Source: an uncultured Parvularcula sp.
GTDB lineage: Bacteria; Pseudomonadota; Alphaproteobacteria; Caulobacterales; Parvularculaceae
Direction of reading: 5' to 3'
DNA length: 63,957 nucleotides
Assembly (NCBI GenBank): GCA_937919225.1
Contig: CALFRH010000405.1
Coordinates: 1 to 63,957 of the forward strand
Below the pieces are notes generated by a model. The model saw only the letters and a program-made list of their open reading frames with translations, ran no database searches and was not told the origin of the DNA. The number at the start of each line of letters is the position of its first letter. Position 1 is the first letter of the stretch. Of the stretch, positions 26,895 to 37,010 are shown piece by piece. Position numbers and translations under genes: made by a program.

Positions 26895-27392
26895 ATGAAA
26901 CAGGAACATTCCCACGCGATCCTGATGCCCGATGCAGCGGACGGCCGGGCGCCCGTGACCCAGGCGGTGACCCGCGGGGTGGCGCGTCTCTTTTATGATC
27001 GGGGGGATGCTGTGTTGCCCGAGGTGACCCTCGCCAATGGGCGGCGGGCGGATGTGATGGCGCTATCGCCTAAGGGCGTGCTCACCATCATCGAGATCAA
27101 ATCTTGCCAGGCGGACTTTGACGTTGACCAAAAGTGGGAGGACTATCTGGAGTTCTGCGACCACTTCTTTTTCGGCGTGGCGGAGGACTTTCCCCAGACC
27201 ATTCTCCCTCCTGAGGAGGGGCTCATCATCGCCGACCGATTTGGCGGCGGCATTGTGCGAGAGGGGCCCACTCGCCCGTTAAGGGCCGCGCGGCGCAAGG
27301 CGGTGACGTTACGCTTTGCCCGCCAGGCTGCCTATGCGGCGACGGGTCTTCGGCAAGGCGCGGACTTTTTTACTGGGATTGAAAGGCTCTGA
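26895..27392 (+). CDS. mmcB: MmcB family DNA repair protein
   Basis: 165 residues with a PD-(D/E)xK nuclease-like core: D at GRRADVMAL, then IIEIKSCQADFDVDQKW with the E-x-K pair. MmcB is an alphaproteobacterial, SOS-linked repair protein. The start at 26895 (MKQEHSH) is preferred to a TTG at 26847. It is 68 bp downstream of the TonB-like gene and is a normal, GC-rich coding sequence. Confidence 0.88.
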   Translation: MKQEHSHAILMPDAADGRAPVTQAVTRGVARLFYDRGDAVLPEVTLANGRRADVMALSPKGVLTIIEIKSCQADFDVDQKWEDYLEFCDHFFFGVAEDFPQTILPPEEGLIIADRFGGGIVREGPTRPLRAARRKAVTLRFARQAAYAATGLRQGADFFTGIERL

Positions 27393-27690
27393 GCACGATC
27401 CGGCCTCTATACGAAACCCCTGGACCAGCACCGAGGGAGCAGTAACACCCGCGCCCTTCAAACTCACTTTGAAGGTAATCCGTCTTCTCCCCCCTTTGTG
27501 AACAGGCGAGAAAACGAGGATGTCACCGCTCCCGAGGCCGGTGGCCTCAGGGAATGTGGGCAGTTCATTCCCCCATCGGCGGCGGCAAAGTTGGGCAGGG
27601 CCGCCGCGTCGGCTGGCATATCACACAAAGCGGTCAAGACCATCCCCAATCGGTGTCTGTCCCCCATCAAGGGGCAATGGGAGATCGGCC
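27393..27690. other. 298-bp intergenic stretch with two hairpins
   Basis: No protein gene is supported here. CCTTCAAA-CTCAC-TTTGAAGG forms an 8-bp stem (27455-27475). A second inverted repeat GAGGCC-GGT-GGCCTC with flanking CCC/GGG and a bulged A follows (about 27531-27555). There is no T-tract. These may end the mmcB and HAD transcripts, which converge here. Confidence 0.4.
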
Positions 27691-28407
27691 CTAACCCGAT
27701 GCCGACAATGCTGCGATCGCGGACCGGAGGGTCGAATGATCCGACAAGATCGCCTCCGCTCCTACCTCTTCGAGCCGCTCAGCGTGGTTTGGCAGGCAAT
27801 GCCCCGCCCCGGTAAAGCCCCAAACGGTGGCACCCGCCGCACAACCCGCCTTCCCCCCGTTGGGGCTGTCTTCAATCCCCAGCCCGGCCTCAGGCGCTAC
27901 CCCTAATCTTTCCGCCGCATAAAGAAAGATATCAGGGGCGGGCTTGCCCTCCGCAACATCATCCCCCGAATAAACGTGCTTGCCAAAGTGGGGCGCAAAA
28001 CCGAACTCAGTGACTTTCTTCGATAGCTGCGGCATTCCTGATGAGGACGCCACCGCCACCCCCACACCGCCTAAGCGCGCCGTCCACGCCACCGTGTCGA
28101 GCGCCCCTGGGACAGTCTTCATCAAGTGTCGGCGGACCCGGCGGCAGGCGATGAACCCTTCCAATAGGTCATCAACTTCTTCATCCGAGGGGGAACGGTC
28201 TAGCACAAGCTCATAATCGGCCATAAAGGCCGCGCGCAGCCGGTCTGTCCGCATACCGGTAAAACGCCTCACTGCATCCTCAACGGTCAGGGAAAAGCCG
28301 TGCGCGTTTAAAAACGCCACCCCTTCCTTCAGTCCCACGACCTCTGAGTCCACCAGGACTCCGTCGCAGTCGAACAGAATGGCTGCGTAGGGAAAGGAAG
28401 ATGCCAT
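27691..28407 (-). CDS. HAD-IA family phosphatase/phosphomutase-like hydrolase
   Basis: 238 residues with the HAD motifs: DxD as LFDCDGVLVDSE (near 11-22), motif II VASSSG, motif III lysine in EGKPAPDIF, motif IV GIEDSPNG. The cap follows motif I. It resembles beta-phosphoglucomutase/phosphoglycolate phosphatase relatives. The substrate cannot be assigned. No operon partner. Confidence 0.88.
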   Translation of the reverse strand: MASSFPYAAILFDCDGVLVDSEVVGLKEGVAFLNAHGFSLTVEDAVRRFTGMRTDRLRAAFMADYELVLDRSPSDEEVDDLLEGFIACRRVRRHLMKTVPGALDTVAWTARLGGVGVAVASSSGMPQLSKKVTEFGFAPHFGKHVYSGDDVAEGKPAPDIFLYAAERLGVAPEAGLGIEDSPNGGKAGCAAGATVWGFTGAGHCLPNHAERLEEVGAEAILSDHSTLRSAIAALSASG

Positions 28408-28492
28408 AGGACGGCCTGATCGATGACGGAAGCATTCGAAGGGGGTTCACCACGGCTTATCGTCATTGTCCAACAGAGAAACGACCGCACAC

Positions 28493-28520
28493 AAAAAAAG
28501 CGGGCCCATTGCGGGCCCGC
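28493..28520 (-). terminator. intrinsic terminator after the glycine-zipper gene
   Basis: On the minus strand GCGGGCCC-N5-GGGCCCGC (28520-28500) is followed directly by seven T. The stem is a perfect 8 bp. It lies 28 bp after the stop of the 28549-28851 gene. Confidence 0.9.
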
Positions 28521-28548
28521 CTGGATAAGATTGAGTTGCCCTAAAAGC

Positions 28549-28851
28549 TTAGCGACGCTTCAAGAAAATGCCTGAGATGAGGCCCAGAACACCGCCGCCC
28601 CCGGCGCCCTCAGCCAGGTTTTGCAAGGTGACCATGAGCCCCTCGGTCGCTTCGCCAGAAATAAGGGTGCTGTAGCCCTGCATGTCAGCGCCATACCCTG
28701 CGGCGATGCCACCAAGGACGCCCGTGAGGAAGCCGGTGCCCGACCCGCCCCGCACCAAACGGGCTAAGATGGGGCCCAAAACGCCGCCACCAATCGCGTT
28801 CTGCACAATCGGCATTTCAAGGTAAGGCAGCAACTGCTCAAGATATTCCAT
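28549..28851 (-). CDS. small glycine-rich membrane protein, unknown
   Basis: 100 residues with a soluble, Leu-rich N-terminus (MEYLEQLLPYLE) and Gly-rich hydrophobic stretches (IGGGVLGPILARL, GFLTGVLGGIAAGYGA, GGGGVLGLISGIFLKRR). These resemble glycine zippers that insert into membranes. The basic C-terminus suggests a membrane-associated end. Function unknown. It has its own strong terminator and stands between HAD and hppA. Confidence 0.7.
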   Translation of the reverse strand: MEYLEQLLPYLEMPIVQNAIGGGVLGPILARLVRGGSGTGFLTGVLGGIAAGYGADMQGYSTLISGEATEGLMVTLQNLAEGAGGGGVLGLISGIFLKRR

Positions 28852-29004
28852 GTCATTCCCTCTAATTATTGCCCAAGGGGTATGTTTACCCTCTGTTAAT
28901 GATTGAGCCTGGTTTTTTGGCTCTTGGCAAGGGACGCCGACGCATCATTTGCGTTTGTCGCGCCTTCAAAGCGCGAATCCGTGGGACAGTGTCGCCACAG
29001 CGCC

Positions 29005-29042
29005 CGAAAAACAAAAACGGCCCGGGAAAAAGCCCAGGCCGT
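29005..29042 (-). terminator. intrinsic terminator of hppA
   Basis: On the minus strand ACGGCCTGGG (29042-29033) pairs with CCCGGGCCGT (29026-29017), 10 bp with one mismatch and a 6-nt loop. It is followed by TTTTTGTTTTT. It starts 28 bp after the hppA stop. Confidence 0.82.
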
Positions 29043-29069
29043 TTCGTGTTTTGAGGGTGTCGGCAGGCT

Positions 29070-31229
29070 TTAAACGCCAGGGCCCGCAAAGAAGGCCAGC
29101 ATCAAGAGCGCCACAATATTGGTGATCTTGATCATCGGGTTCACAGCCGGACCCGCTGTGTCCTTATAAGGGTCACCAACAGTGTCGCCGGTCACCGCGG
29201 CCTTGTGGGCTTCGGACCCTTTGCCGCCATGATTGCCGTCTTCAATGTACTTCTTGGCATTGTCCCACGCGCCGCCGCCAGCGGTCATGGAAAGCGCCAC
29301 GAAAAGACCCGTAATGATCACGCCCATCAACATCGCCCCAAGGGCCGAAAGCGCCGCATTGCGACCATCAATCCAGCCGCCATCGGTAAAGCCCGCCACC
29401 GACAGGCCGATGACGAAGTAAAGGACGATGGGCCCAAGGATCGGCAACAGGCTGGGGACAATCATTTCTTTGATTGCCGCGCCGGTGAGAAGGTTCACTG
29501 CCTTGGCGTAGTCGGGCTTTTCCGTCCCCGCCATAATGCCTGGCTTCTCTTTGAACTGACGACGCACCTCTTCCACAATGGCACCCGCCGCACGGCCAAC
29601 CGCCTGCATGGCCATAGAGCCAAAGAGGAACGGCAGAAGACCACCCGCGAAGAGGCCGATGATGACATACGGATTATCGAGACCAAAATTGACCTCTACA
29701 CCTTCAAAGAAGGGGTATTTGTCCGCATTCCGCGTGAAGTACGCAATGTCTTGGGAGTAGGCCGCGAAGAGCACGAGGGCACCAAGACCCGCTGAGCCAA
29801 TCGCGTAGCCCTTGGTCACCGCCTTGGTGGTGTTGCCCACCGCATCGAGGGTGTCGGTGGTATCCCGCACGGAACTCTCAAGCTCCGCCATCTCCGCAAT
29901 GCCGCCCGCATTATCGGTCACCGGACCAAAAGCGTCGAGGGCCACAATCATCCCGGCAAGAGCCAGCATGGTCGTCACCGCCACCGCGATCCCATAAAGA
30001 CCGGCAAGGCCAAAGGTGATGCCAATCCCCAGCATAATGATGAGAGCCGGCAACGCTGTGGCTTCCATAGAGACCGCAAGACCCTGGATCACATTGGTCC
30101 CGTGACCAGACTCAGAGGCCTTCGCCACCGACTTCACCGGACGGAACTCTGTGCCGGTGTAATACTCCGTCACCCACACAATAGCGCCGGTGACGACGAG
30201 GCCAAGCACACCGCAGATAAAGAGGTTCATGCCGGTGAAGGACCGACCACCTTCAGTGACGAATGTGTCAGAGAAAGGCAGCATCATTTGGGTGACAACG
30301 CCGAGGGCCACGATCGATAGCGCGCCTGTGACGATCAACCCCTTATAAAGCGCGCCCATCACATTGCTGGACCCTTTGGACAGCTTCACAAAGAAGGTCC
30401 CGGCGATGGAGGTCAGGATACAAGCCCCACCAATCGCCAGCGGGTAAAGCATAAAGTCGACCGCCAATTGGGTTGAGAAGATGATCGATGCCAACACCAT
30501 GGTGGCCGCGATGGTCACCACATAGGTCTCGAACAGGTCAGCCGCCATGCCAGCACAGTCACCAACATTATCCCCCACATTGTCGGCGATGGTCGCCGCG
30601 TTCCGGGGATCATCCTCAGGAATGCCGGCCTCGACCTTCCCCACCAGGTCGCCGCCAACGTCGGCCCCTTTGGTGAAGATGCCGCCGCCAAGACGCGCGA
30701 AGACAGAAATCAGCGATGCGCCGAGGGAGAGGGCCACAAGACCGTTCACCACCTGACGGCTGGTCGCCGTATCTGAAATATTGAGAAGAATTGCGAAATA
30801 GCCCGCCAACCCGAGAAGAGCGAGGCCCGCCACCAGCATGCCGGTGACCGCACCGGACTTGAATGCCACATCAAGGCCCTGTTGCAGGCCTTGGCGAGAC
30901 GCCTCGGTGGTCCGAACGTTCGCCCGTACCGACACAATCATTCCGATATAACCGGCAACCCCTGACAGGGCGGCACCAATCAGGAAGCCAACGGGGGCGA
31001 CCCAATCGCCAAAAAAGATGAAGAGAAGAACGAAGACCACTGCGCCGACAATGCCGATGGCAGTATATTGCTTATTCAAATAGGCCTGAGCGCCCTCTTG
31101 GATCGCACCAGCGATCTCCTGCATCCGCTCATTGCCAGCGGACGCTTTCATCACGTCCCTGGCCGTAACGTAGCCGTAAATTACGGCCACCAAACCCGCC
31201 AAAATAACGAGCGCAAGTGTAATGGTCAT
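29070..31229 (-). CDS. hppA: membrane H+-pumping pyrophosphatase, K+-independent type
   Basis: 719-residue integral membrane enzyme with about 16 hydrophobic segments. It couples PPi hydrolysis to proton export. The catalytic signature [13 protein letters not shown] is followed by [20 protein letters not shown]. In the potassium-determining region it reads [14 protein letters not shown], with Lys where K+-dependent enzymes have Ala, so it should be the K+-independent class. GAAGGGGATC precedes the ATG. A soluble ppa gene lies 3.4 kb away, giving the cell both PPi-consuming routes. Confidence 0.95.
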   Translation of the reverse strand: MTITLALVILAGLVAVIYGYVTARDVMKASAGNERMQEIAGAIQEGAQAYLNKQYTAIGIVGAVVFVLLFIFFGDWVAPVGFLIGAALSGVAGYIGMIVSVRANVRTTEASRQGLQQGLDVAFKSGAVTGMLVAGLALLGLAGYFAILLNISDTATSRQVVNGLVALSLGASLISVFARLGGGIFTKGADVGGDLVGKVEAGIPEDDPRNAATIADNVGDNVGDCAGMAADLFETYVVTIAATMVLASIIFSTQLAVDFMLYPLAIGGACILTSIAGTFFVKLSKGSSNVMGALYKGLIVTGALSIVALGVVTQMMLPFSDTFVTEGGRSFTGMNLFICGVLGLVVTGAIVWVTEYYTGTEFRPVKSVAKASESGHGTNVIQGLAVSMEATALPALIIMLGIGITFGLAGLYGIAVAVTTMLALAGMIVALDAFGPVTDNAGGIAEMAELESSVRDTTDTLDAVGNTTKAVTKGYAIGSAGLGALVLFAAYSQDIAYFTRNADKYPFFEGVEVNFGLDNPYVIIGLFAGGLLPFLFGSMAMQAVGRAAGAIVEEVRRQFKEKPGIMAGTEKPDYAKAVNLLTGAAIKEMIVPSLLPILGPIVLYFVIGLSVAGFTDGGWIDGRNAALSALGAMLMGVIITGLFVALSMTAGGGAWDNAKKYIEDGNHGGKGSEAHKAAVTGDTVGDPYKDTAGPAVNPMIKITNIVALLMLAFFAGPGV

Positions 31230-31460
31230 CGTTGATGATCCCCTTCAGCGTAGATTGTTTTCGTCCCAAAATGAGGCCTTAGACCCCGTTATAGTTGCGC
31301 GCAAAGTCGCTGAGGTTTGGTGGAAGGTCAACCACTTGGCGCGCACTGTTCGCCATGAAGCATAAGATCGTCCCCAATGCATCATTTCCTCCACGCCCCC
31401 TACATGCCCGCCCCTGGCCTCACGCGCTCTTGTCTGGCCGCCAAAAATTCCCTACATTAG

Positions 31461-31478
31461 TTTCAGAAATTTTTGAAA
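31461..31478. promoter_or_regulatory. operator-like inverted repeat before the GbsR-type gene
   Basis: TTTCAGAAA-TTTTTGAAA is an 18-bp dyad with one mismatch, centred 44 bp before the regulator start in an AT-rich promoter-like stretch. MarR/GbsR proteins commonly bind such sites and autoregulate. Confidence 0.45.
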
Positions 31479-31513
31479 TTTAGAGAATAAGAAAAATCCG
31501 AAACGAGAAATCT

Positions 31514-32089
31514 ATGCAGCTTTCCCCCCTCCACCAGGACTTTGTCCTGCACTTTGGCGAAATGGGCTCCCGTTGGGGGATCAACCGCACCGTGGGACAG
31601 ATTTATGCGCTTCTCTTTTTGAGTAGTGAGCCCCTGAACGCCGATCAGATTGTCGAGGGGCTGGGCTTCTCCCGCTCGAACGTCTCCATGGGGTTGAAAG
31701 AGCTTCAAGCCTGGCGGCTGGTGCGTCTTAAGCACTTACCCGGGGATCGGCGGGATTACTTCACGACCCCTGATGATCTCTGGGAAATTGTCCGTACATT
31801 GATAGACGAACGAAAGAAAAGAGAGATCGATCCCACCCTCACCAAGCTGCGGGAACTTCAAATGGCCGCACCGGGATATCCCGACGAAACCTATGCCAAC
31901 AATCGCATTGCTGAACTGACATCCCTGATTGAACTCCTGACGGGGTGGTACGATGATATGAACAGCCTTGAAACCGACCGGCTTGTCCAGCTGCTGGCGC
32001 TCGGCAGCCGGGTTCAGAAGTTTATTGCGACAACGGAGAAAATTGTCCCCCTCGGACGGAGTAGAAAAGAGAAAGAGAAGGACGCGTAA
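31514..32089 (+). CDS. GbsR/MarR-type transcriptional regulator
   Basis: 191 residues with an N-terminal winged HTH (NADQIVEGLGFSRSNVSMGLK near 44-64, basic wing RLKHLPGDRRDYF) and a C-terminal helical dimerisation region. GbsR family members often regulate osmolyte or respiratory genes. The stop TAA overlaps the cydA ATG (TAATG), so it probably controls the CIO oxidase operon. It is not IscR-like or CydR-like in sequence. Confidence 0.85.
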   Translation: MQLSPLHQDFVLHFGEMGSRWGINRTVGQIYALLFLSSEPLNADQIVEGLGFSRSNVSMGLKELQAWRLVRLKHLPGDRRDYFTTPDDLWEIVRTLIDERKKREIDPTLTKLRELQMAAPGYPDETYANNRIAELTSLIELLTGWYDDMNSLETDRLVQLLALGSRVQKFIATTEKIVPLGRSRKEKEKDA

Positions 32090-33489
32090 TGATGGATACT
32101 CTGCTTCTTTCACGGATACAGTTCGGTGCGAACATCTCCTTTCACATTCTTTTTCCGACCATCACGATTGCGCTCGGGTGGGTCCTTCTCTTCTTCAGGC
32201 TGCGCTATGGCGCGACGGGCCAAGAGAAATGGATGGATGCCTATAAGTTCTGGGTAAAGGTCTTTGCCCTGTCTTTTGCGTTGGGTGTTGTCTCCGGCAT
32301 CACCATGAGTTTTCAGTTCGGCACCAATTGGCCGGGCTTTATGGAAACGGTTGGGAACATTGCGGGGCCCCTCCTCGCCTATGAGGTGCTGACCGCCTTT
32401 TTCTTAGAAGCGGTGTTCCTGGGTATCATGCTGTTTGGCACCGGCAAGGTGCCAGGATGGCTCCACACGCTCGCGACCTTCCTTGTCGCCTTTGGCACGA
32501 CATTGAGCGCCTTTTGGATTTTGGTCCTCAATTCCTGGATGCACACCCCCGCTGGGGTAGAGATGCGAGACGGGGTGGCTTTTGCCACCGATTGGCTCGC
32601 CATTATCTTTAACCCCTCCATGCCCTACCGGCTGACCCATATGTTGGTCGCCAGCGGGCTGACGGTCTCATTCCTCATCGCAGGAGTGTCCGCTTGCCGC
32701 GCCTTATGGGGCGACAAAAGCAATGGGGTTCGCATCGCCCTCAAATCAGCGATTGCGATTGCGGCCGTGCTGATCCCCATACAAATCTTTGTTGGGGATC
32801 AACACGGGCTCAACACCCTTGAATATCAACCGGCGAAGGTCGCCGCTATGGAAGCGAATTGGGAGACGCAGTCAAACGTGCCCCTCCTCCTCTTCGCTCT
32901 GCCCGATGAGGAGGCGCGCGAAAATCGATTCGAAGTTGCCATTCCCAATGGCGCGAGCATTATTCTGAAGCACAAACCAAGTGGGGTTGTCCCGGGTCTG
33001 AATGATTTTGTCGCAGAAGACGGCACCCCCCTTCACCCCCCTGTGAGCCCGGTCTTCTGGTCGTTCCGCATAATGGTGGGAACAGGCCTCGGGATGCTTG
33101 CCCTCTCCTGGGCGGGGGTCTGGTTCCTCTGGCGACGCAAAGCGCCGCTGACGGAGGGCCTTGGAAAATGGTATCTCCGCGGTCTCGTCGCCATGACCTT
33201 TAGCGGATGGCTGGCCACGCTCGCAGGGTGGTACACGACGGAAATAGGGCGCCAGCCTTGGCTGGTAACAGGCCTCCTCACCACCAAAGACGCGGTTTCC
33301 GACGTCGCCGCGGGCATGGTGGCCTCCACCCTCATCGCCTATTTGCTCATCTACGCGGCCCTGACAGCTCTTTATATTTATGTGGTGTTTTTCCTCGCGC
33401 GGCGGGCCACCACGGGCGAGCCGATCGTGCGAGAAGAACCAAAATCAGAAGCGCCTTTATCGGCGGTTCCCCTGGCCCCCGCTGAATAA
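32089..33489 (+). CDS. cydA: cytochrome bd ubiquinol oxidase subunit I (CIO type)
   Basis: 466-residue quinol oxidase subunit I. The haem ligand His is in NISFHILFPT near residue 19, and the quinol-side GRQPW motif is present. The Q-loop is short and the protein is shorter than E. coli CydA (522), as in cyanide-insensitive CioA enzymes. It oxidises ubiquinol and reduces O2 without pumping protons. The start is either ATG at 32089 or the adjacent ATG at 32092. Confidence 0.92.
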   Translation: MMDTLLLSRIQFGANISFHILFPTITIALGWVLLFFRLRYGATGQEKWMDAYKFWVKVFALSFALGVVSGITMSFQFGTNWPGFMETVGNIAGPLLAYEVLTAFFLEAVFLGIMLFGTGKVPGWLHTLATFLVAFGTTLSAFWILVLNSWMHTPAGVEMRDGVAFATDWLAIIFNPSMPYRLTHMLVASGLTVSFLIAGVSACRALWGDKSNGVRIALKSAIAIAAVLIPIQIFVGDQHGLNTLEYQPAKVAAMEANWETQSNVPLLLFALPDEEARENRFEVAIPNGASIILKHKPSGVVPGLNDFVAEDGTPLHPPVSPVFWSFRIMVGTGLGMLALSWAGVWFLWRRKAPLTEGLGKWYLRGLVAMTFSGWLATLAGWYTTEIGRQPWLVTGLLTTKDAVSDVAAGMVASTLIAYLLIYAALTALYIYVVFFLARRATTGEPIVREEPKSEAPLSAVPLAPAE

Positions 33490-33506
33490 GAGATGGAGTA
33501 AAGAAG

Positions 33507-34517
33507 ATGGCTTTTTTCTCTGACCCCGGACAATGGCTGCCCTTCACCTTCGCAGGCCTTATGGGCCTCTCCATCCTCATCTATGTGGTGATGGATGGTT
33601 TCGACTTAGGCGTGGGCATTCTATTTCCTTTTGCCAGCGACGACGAGAAAGATCGCATGATCGCTTCGATCGGCCCCTTTTGGGATGCGAATGAGACCTG
33701 GTTGGTGCTGGCCATTGGCCTTCTCTTGGTCGCCTTCCCCGCCGCCCATGGGACGATCTTGACCGCCCTTTATCTGCCCGTTGCGATCATGTTGGTAGGC
33801 CTTATCCTCAGGGGCGTCGCCTTTGAGTTTCGCGCCAAAGCACCGCTCACGCAAAAGAAGCACTGGAATACAGCTTTTTTTGTGGGATCCCTTATGACCG
33901 GCCTATCCCAGGGGTTCATGCTCGGGATCTATATTATGGGCCTTCAGTATACGGCGGCAACGGTTTTATTCGCGCTGATGACGGCAATCTGCCTTGCCCT
34001 AGGATATGCCTTCATCGGTGCCACCTGGCTCATCATCAAAACCGAACAGGCCCTGCAAGCGAAAGCCATTGCGTGGGCCAAAGCGGGCCTCGGCGGTGTT
34101 GTGGGCGGTATGGCCGCGGTTTCCCTGGCCAGCCCGATTGTCAGCCCCCGCATTTTCGAGAAATGGTTTGCCTTTCCCAATATTATCTGGATGGCACCGC
34201 TGCCGCTCTTATCCCTCGCCCTTCTTATCGCCCTATGGGTAGGCCTTAGGCGCCTTCCCGACCCTGACGATAAAAAGGCATGGCTGCCCTTCGCGGCCAC
34301 GACCGCCCTCTTCGCCCTTGCTTTCGGTGGGCTCGCCTATTCCTTCTACCCCTATGTGGTACCAGAACAGCTCACCATTTATGAGGCCGCCAGTGCGCCG
34401 GAGGCCTTGATGATTATCCTCGTCGGCACGCTGTTCGTTCTCCCCATGATATTAGGGTACACGTATCTTTCGTACCGAGTGTTTGGCGGCAAAGCGACAG
34501 CGCTCAGATATTATTAA
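33507..34517 (+). CDS. cydB: cytochrome bd ubiquinol oxidase subunit II (CIO type)
   Basis: 336-residue, highly hydrophobic CydB with eight or more membrane segments. The early DGFDLGVGILFPF motif and the WDANETWLVLAIG stretch are family hallmarks. It pairs with the upstream cydA, 17 bp away, to form the oxidase. No small CydX-like ORF follows. A repetitive palindromic element occupies the next 130 bp. Confidence 0.93.
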   Translation: MAFFSDPGQWLPFTFAGLMGLSILIYVVMDGFDLGVGILFPFASDDEKDRMIASIGPFWDANETWLVLAIGLLLVAFPAAHGTILTALYLPVAIMLVGLILRGVAFEFRAKAPLTQKKHWNTAFFVGSLMTGLSQGFMLGIYIMGLQYTAATVLFALMTAICLALGYAFIGATWLIIKTEQALQAKAIAWAKAGLGGVVGGMAAVSLASPIVSPRIFEKWFAFPNIIWMAPLPLLSLALLIALWVGLRRLPDPDDKKAWLPFAATTALFALAFGGLAYSFYPYVVPEQLTIYEAASAPEALMIILVGTLFVLPMILGYTYLSYRVFGGKATALRYY

Positions 34518-34527
34518 CCGCCCACGC

Positions 34528-34653
34528 TGTCATCCCGGAAGCGCCGAAAGCGTTATCCGGGACCCATAAGCTGATGATGCATGAGCGATGCGAAAGGTCA
34601 GCAATCAAGCTTTTGGATCCCGGTCTTGCCCGCCCGCGCAAATCGGGATGGCA
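34528..34653. repeat. palindromic repeat element after cydB (copy B)
   Basis: About 126 bp bounded by TGTCATCCCG and CGGGATGGCA (9 of 10 complementary). Inside are a left hairpin, a central stem CCGGGACCCATAAGCT/AGCTTTTGGATCCCGG and a right hairpin, so the whole folds as a cruciform. The architecture matches the element after the rhomboid gene (57589-57719). It is probably a non-autonomous repeat. No terminal target duplications were identified. Confidence 0.65.
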
Positions 34654-34663
34654 ATCACTTCGC

Positions 34664-35191
34664 CTATTTCTTTGCGTTTTCCACGCCTTCAAGGATCAGT
34701 TTCTCGGCAACTTCCTTGGACTGCCACTCTTTCACATTCACCCATTTATTGGGTTCAAGATCCTTATAGTGATCAAAAAAGTGCCAAATCCGTTCCAGGA
34801 GGATGTCCTGCACGTCTTCATGGGTTTTGATATTGTCGTAGTAGCGGGTGAGCTTTGGGTGCGGGGCCGCCAAGATCTTCTCATCAATCCCCGCCTCGTC
34901 CTCCATGATCAGCACACCAATCGGACGGGCCCGTAGCACAGCGCCGGGCAACAAAGCCCGTTGGCCAAGGCACATGACATCAATCGGATCCCCGTCACCT
35001 GACAAAGTGTGAGGCACAAAGCCATAGTTACAAGGATAGCGCATGGAGGTGTAGAGGAACCGGTCCACGAACATCGCGCCCGAGTCTTTATCCACCTCAT
35101 ATTTGATAGGCTCCCCCCCTAAGGGGACTTCCATAATGACGTTGATGTCGGTGGGTAGGTCCTCTCCTGGTGAAATTTTGGAGATGTCCAT
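34664..35191 (-). CDS. ppa: inorganic pyrophosphatase
   Basis: 175-residue family I soluble PPase. The signature is GDGDPIDVMCLGQRA, and KYEVDKDSG and RYPCNYGFVPHT carry substrate and metal ligands. It removes PPi from biosynthesis. AAGGAG precedes the ATG at 35191. A longer ORF reading to 35338 is rejected. Confidence 0.96.
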   Translation of the reverse strand: MDISKISPGEDLPTDINVIMEVPLGGEPIKYEVDKDSGAMFVDRFLYTSMRYPCNYGFVPHTLSGDGDPIDVMCLGQRALLPGAVLRARPIGVLIMEDEAGIDEKILAAPHPKLTRYYDNIKTHEDVQDILLERIWHFFDHYKDLEPNKWVNVKEWQSKEVAEKLILEGVENAKK

Positions 35192-35475
35192 TCCGCGCGC
35201 TCCTTCAGTGGATGAGGCCGAAAAGGACGGACGGCCTGTCTTAAAACAATACAATTCATGCCCGTCGACTGGTTCCACCCCAGGGGCTTCGGGGCCGACG
35301 GCGATCCTGTCTATGCCGACAATGCTGCGGTGCAGCAAGGCCTATGCCGGTTTTGCGACTACGCTGATGTAAGATGTGAGAAAAATTTGCATTTTCGCGG
35401 GCAAAAATCGCGCGCGAGTCAGCCCTTTTTTACGCCTTTGTCGTAACAAGCCGCCTGGGGCGGGGTGTGAGGCGC

Positions 35476-36915
35476 ATGAACAAAGCGAATTTTTCAGATG
35501 GGAAACCCTTATGGGTTGAAAAAGCACGCTTTGCGGCGTCGCTGACCGTGATCGCAATGGCAAGCGCCGTTGGTTTGATTTACCTCTATCACGAGTTTTT
35601 TCGGCCCGAGTTGCAGCTCCATAATAGTGCATTAGCGGCGGTGGCCTCTTTTATCATTGCCGCCCCTTTAGCGTCTTACCTATCGAACCTTCGATATGAT
35701 CTTGAGCGTACCACAAAAGCGATGCGGAGCGGCAAACAAGCCGCTGAAAAGGCCGACAAAGCCAAATCCGAATTTTTGGCGAATATGAGCCATGAAATTC
35801 GCACACCAATGAATGGCGTCCTCGGTATGGGGCAACTCCTTGCCACCACTGCGCTGACTGACAAGCAACAGCGCTATGTGGATACGATCAATGCGTCGGG
35901 CGCCGTGCTTCTCACCATTATCAATGATGTACTCGATTTTTCAAAAATTGAGGCGGGTCAGATAGACCTTGATCCCACCCCCTTTGACCTCCGCCAGACG
36001 GTCAATGACGTGGTGATGCTGCTATCGCTCCGGGCCGATGAGAAGGGCCTTCATCTCGCCGCTGACATTCCCGAAGCCCTGCCGAGCCGGCTAGTGGGCG
36101 ATTCCGGTCGTATACGGCAGATTTTGGTGAACCTGGTGGGCAACGCCATTAAATTCACCCGTGAGGGACGAGTGGATATCAACGTCTTGAGCGTGGACCG
36201 CGAGGACGGGTTATCTGACATCGCCATCACCGTTTCAGATACAGGCATTGGGATTAGCCCAGACCGCATCGATCACATCTTTAACAAGTTCGCCCAGGAG
36301 GGCGCGTCCACAGCGCGCGAATTTGGAGGCACCGGATTGGGCCTCGCCATCTCTCGACAGTTGGCTCACATTATGGGCGGGTCCCTGACGGTGTCGTCCA
36401 CCCAAGGCCATGGGTCGACATTCACTCTTTCCATGCCCCTTAAGCCCCATGAAAGCGTGCGTGACGCACCGGCGATGGTTTCCCCCCCCGACTCCATAGC
36501 GGCCGCAGAGGGCAAAGATGGTAAGCGGATCCTCGTTGCCGAAGATAATAAGGTGAACCAACTCGTCATCGACGGGATGATTGGCGACACCCATCATCTC
36601 CACTTTGTCGACAATGGCCAAGAGGCTTGTGCAATCGCCGCCCGGGAACACTTTGATGCCATTCTGATGGACATCTCGATGCCGGTCATGGACGGCCGAG
36701 AGGCGACCCAGGCAATCCGAGCCGCCGAAGCTCAGGACGGTCGGACGCCCGTCCCAATTATCTGCCTCAGCGCCCACGCGATGCCCAGCGAGCAAGCGGA
36801 GAGCTTGGCCTTAGGCATGAACGACTATCTCTCGAAACCCATCAAAAAAGAGGCGCTTCTTCAATGCCTTAACCGTTGGACTGGGAAAACAGACGGGAAA
36901 ATCGACGCGGCCTAA
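35476..36915 (+). CDS. hybrid histidine kinase with C-terminal receiver
   Basis: 479 residues: two membrane segments (about 18-38 and 52-70), a linker coiled coil, HisKA with H106 in NMSHEIRTP, HATPase ([22 protein letters not shown]) and a receiver domain with phospho-acceptor D399 in [11 protein letters not shown]. There is almost no periplasmic loop, so it probably senses within the membrane or cytosol. No cognate response regulator is adjacent. It directly precedes the glycan operon, so control of glycan genes is possible but unproven. The start is ATG 35476. A GTG at 35467 is an alternative. Confidence 0.9.
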   Translation: MNKANFSDGKPLWVEKARFAASLTVIAMASAVGLIYLYHEFFRPELQLHNSALAAVASFIIAAPLASYLSNLRYDLERTTKAMRSGKQAAEKADKAKSEFLANMSHEIRTPMNGVLGMGQLLATTALTDKQQRYVDTINASGAVLLTIINDVLDFSKIEAGQIDLDPTPFDLRQTVNDVVMLLSLRADEKGLHLAADIPEALPSRLVGDSGRIRQILVNLVGNAIKFTREGRVDINVLSVDREDGLSDIAITVSDTGIGISPDRIDHIFNKFAQEGASTAREFGGTGLGLAISRQLAHIMGGSLTVSSTQGHGSTFTLSMPLKPHESVRDAPAMVSPPDSIAAAEGKDGKRILVAEDNKVNQLVIDGMIGDTHHLHFVDNGQEACAIAAREHFDAILMDISMPVMDGREATQAIRAAEAQDGRTPVPIICLSAHAMPSEQAESLALGMNDYLSKPIKKEALLQCLNRWTGKTDGKIDAA

Positions 36916-37010
36916 GACGGCTTCTCGAACAGCGCTTACCCCTCAATGCGAGGGAACCCCCAACCAGCGCCTTGACCGTGGGGGGCGGAGCCGACAATCC
37001 TCGTCCGATC

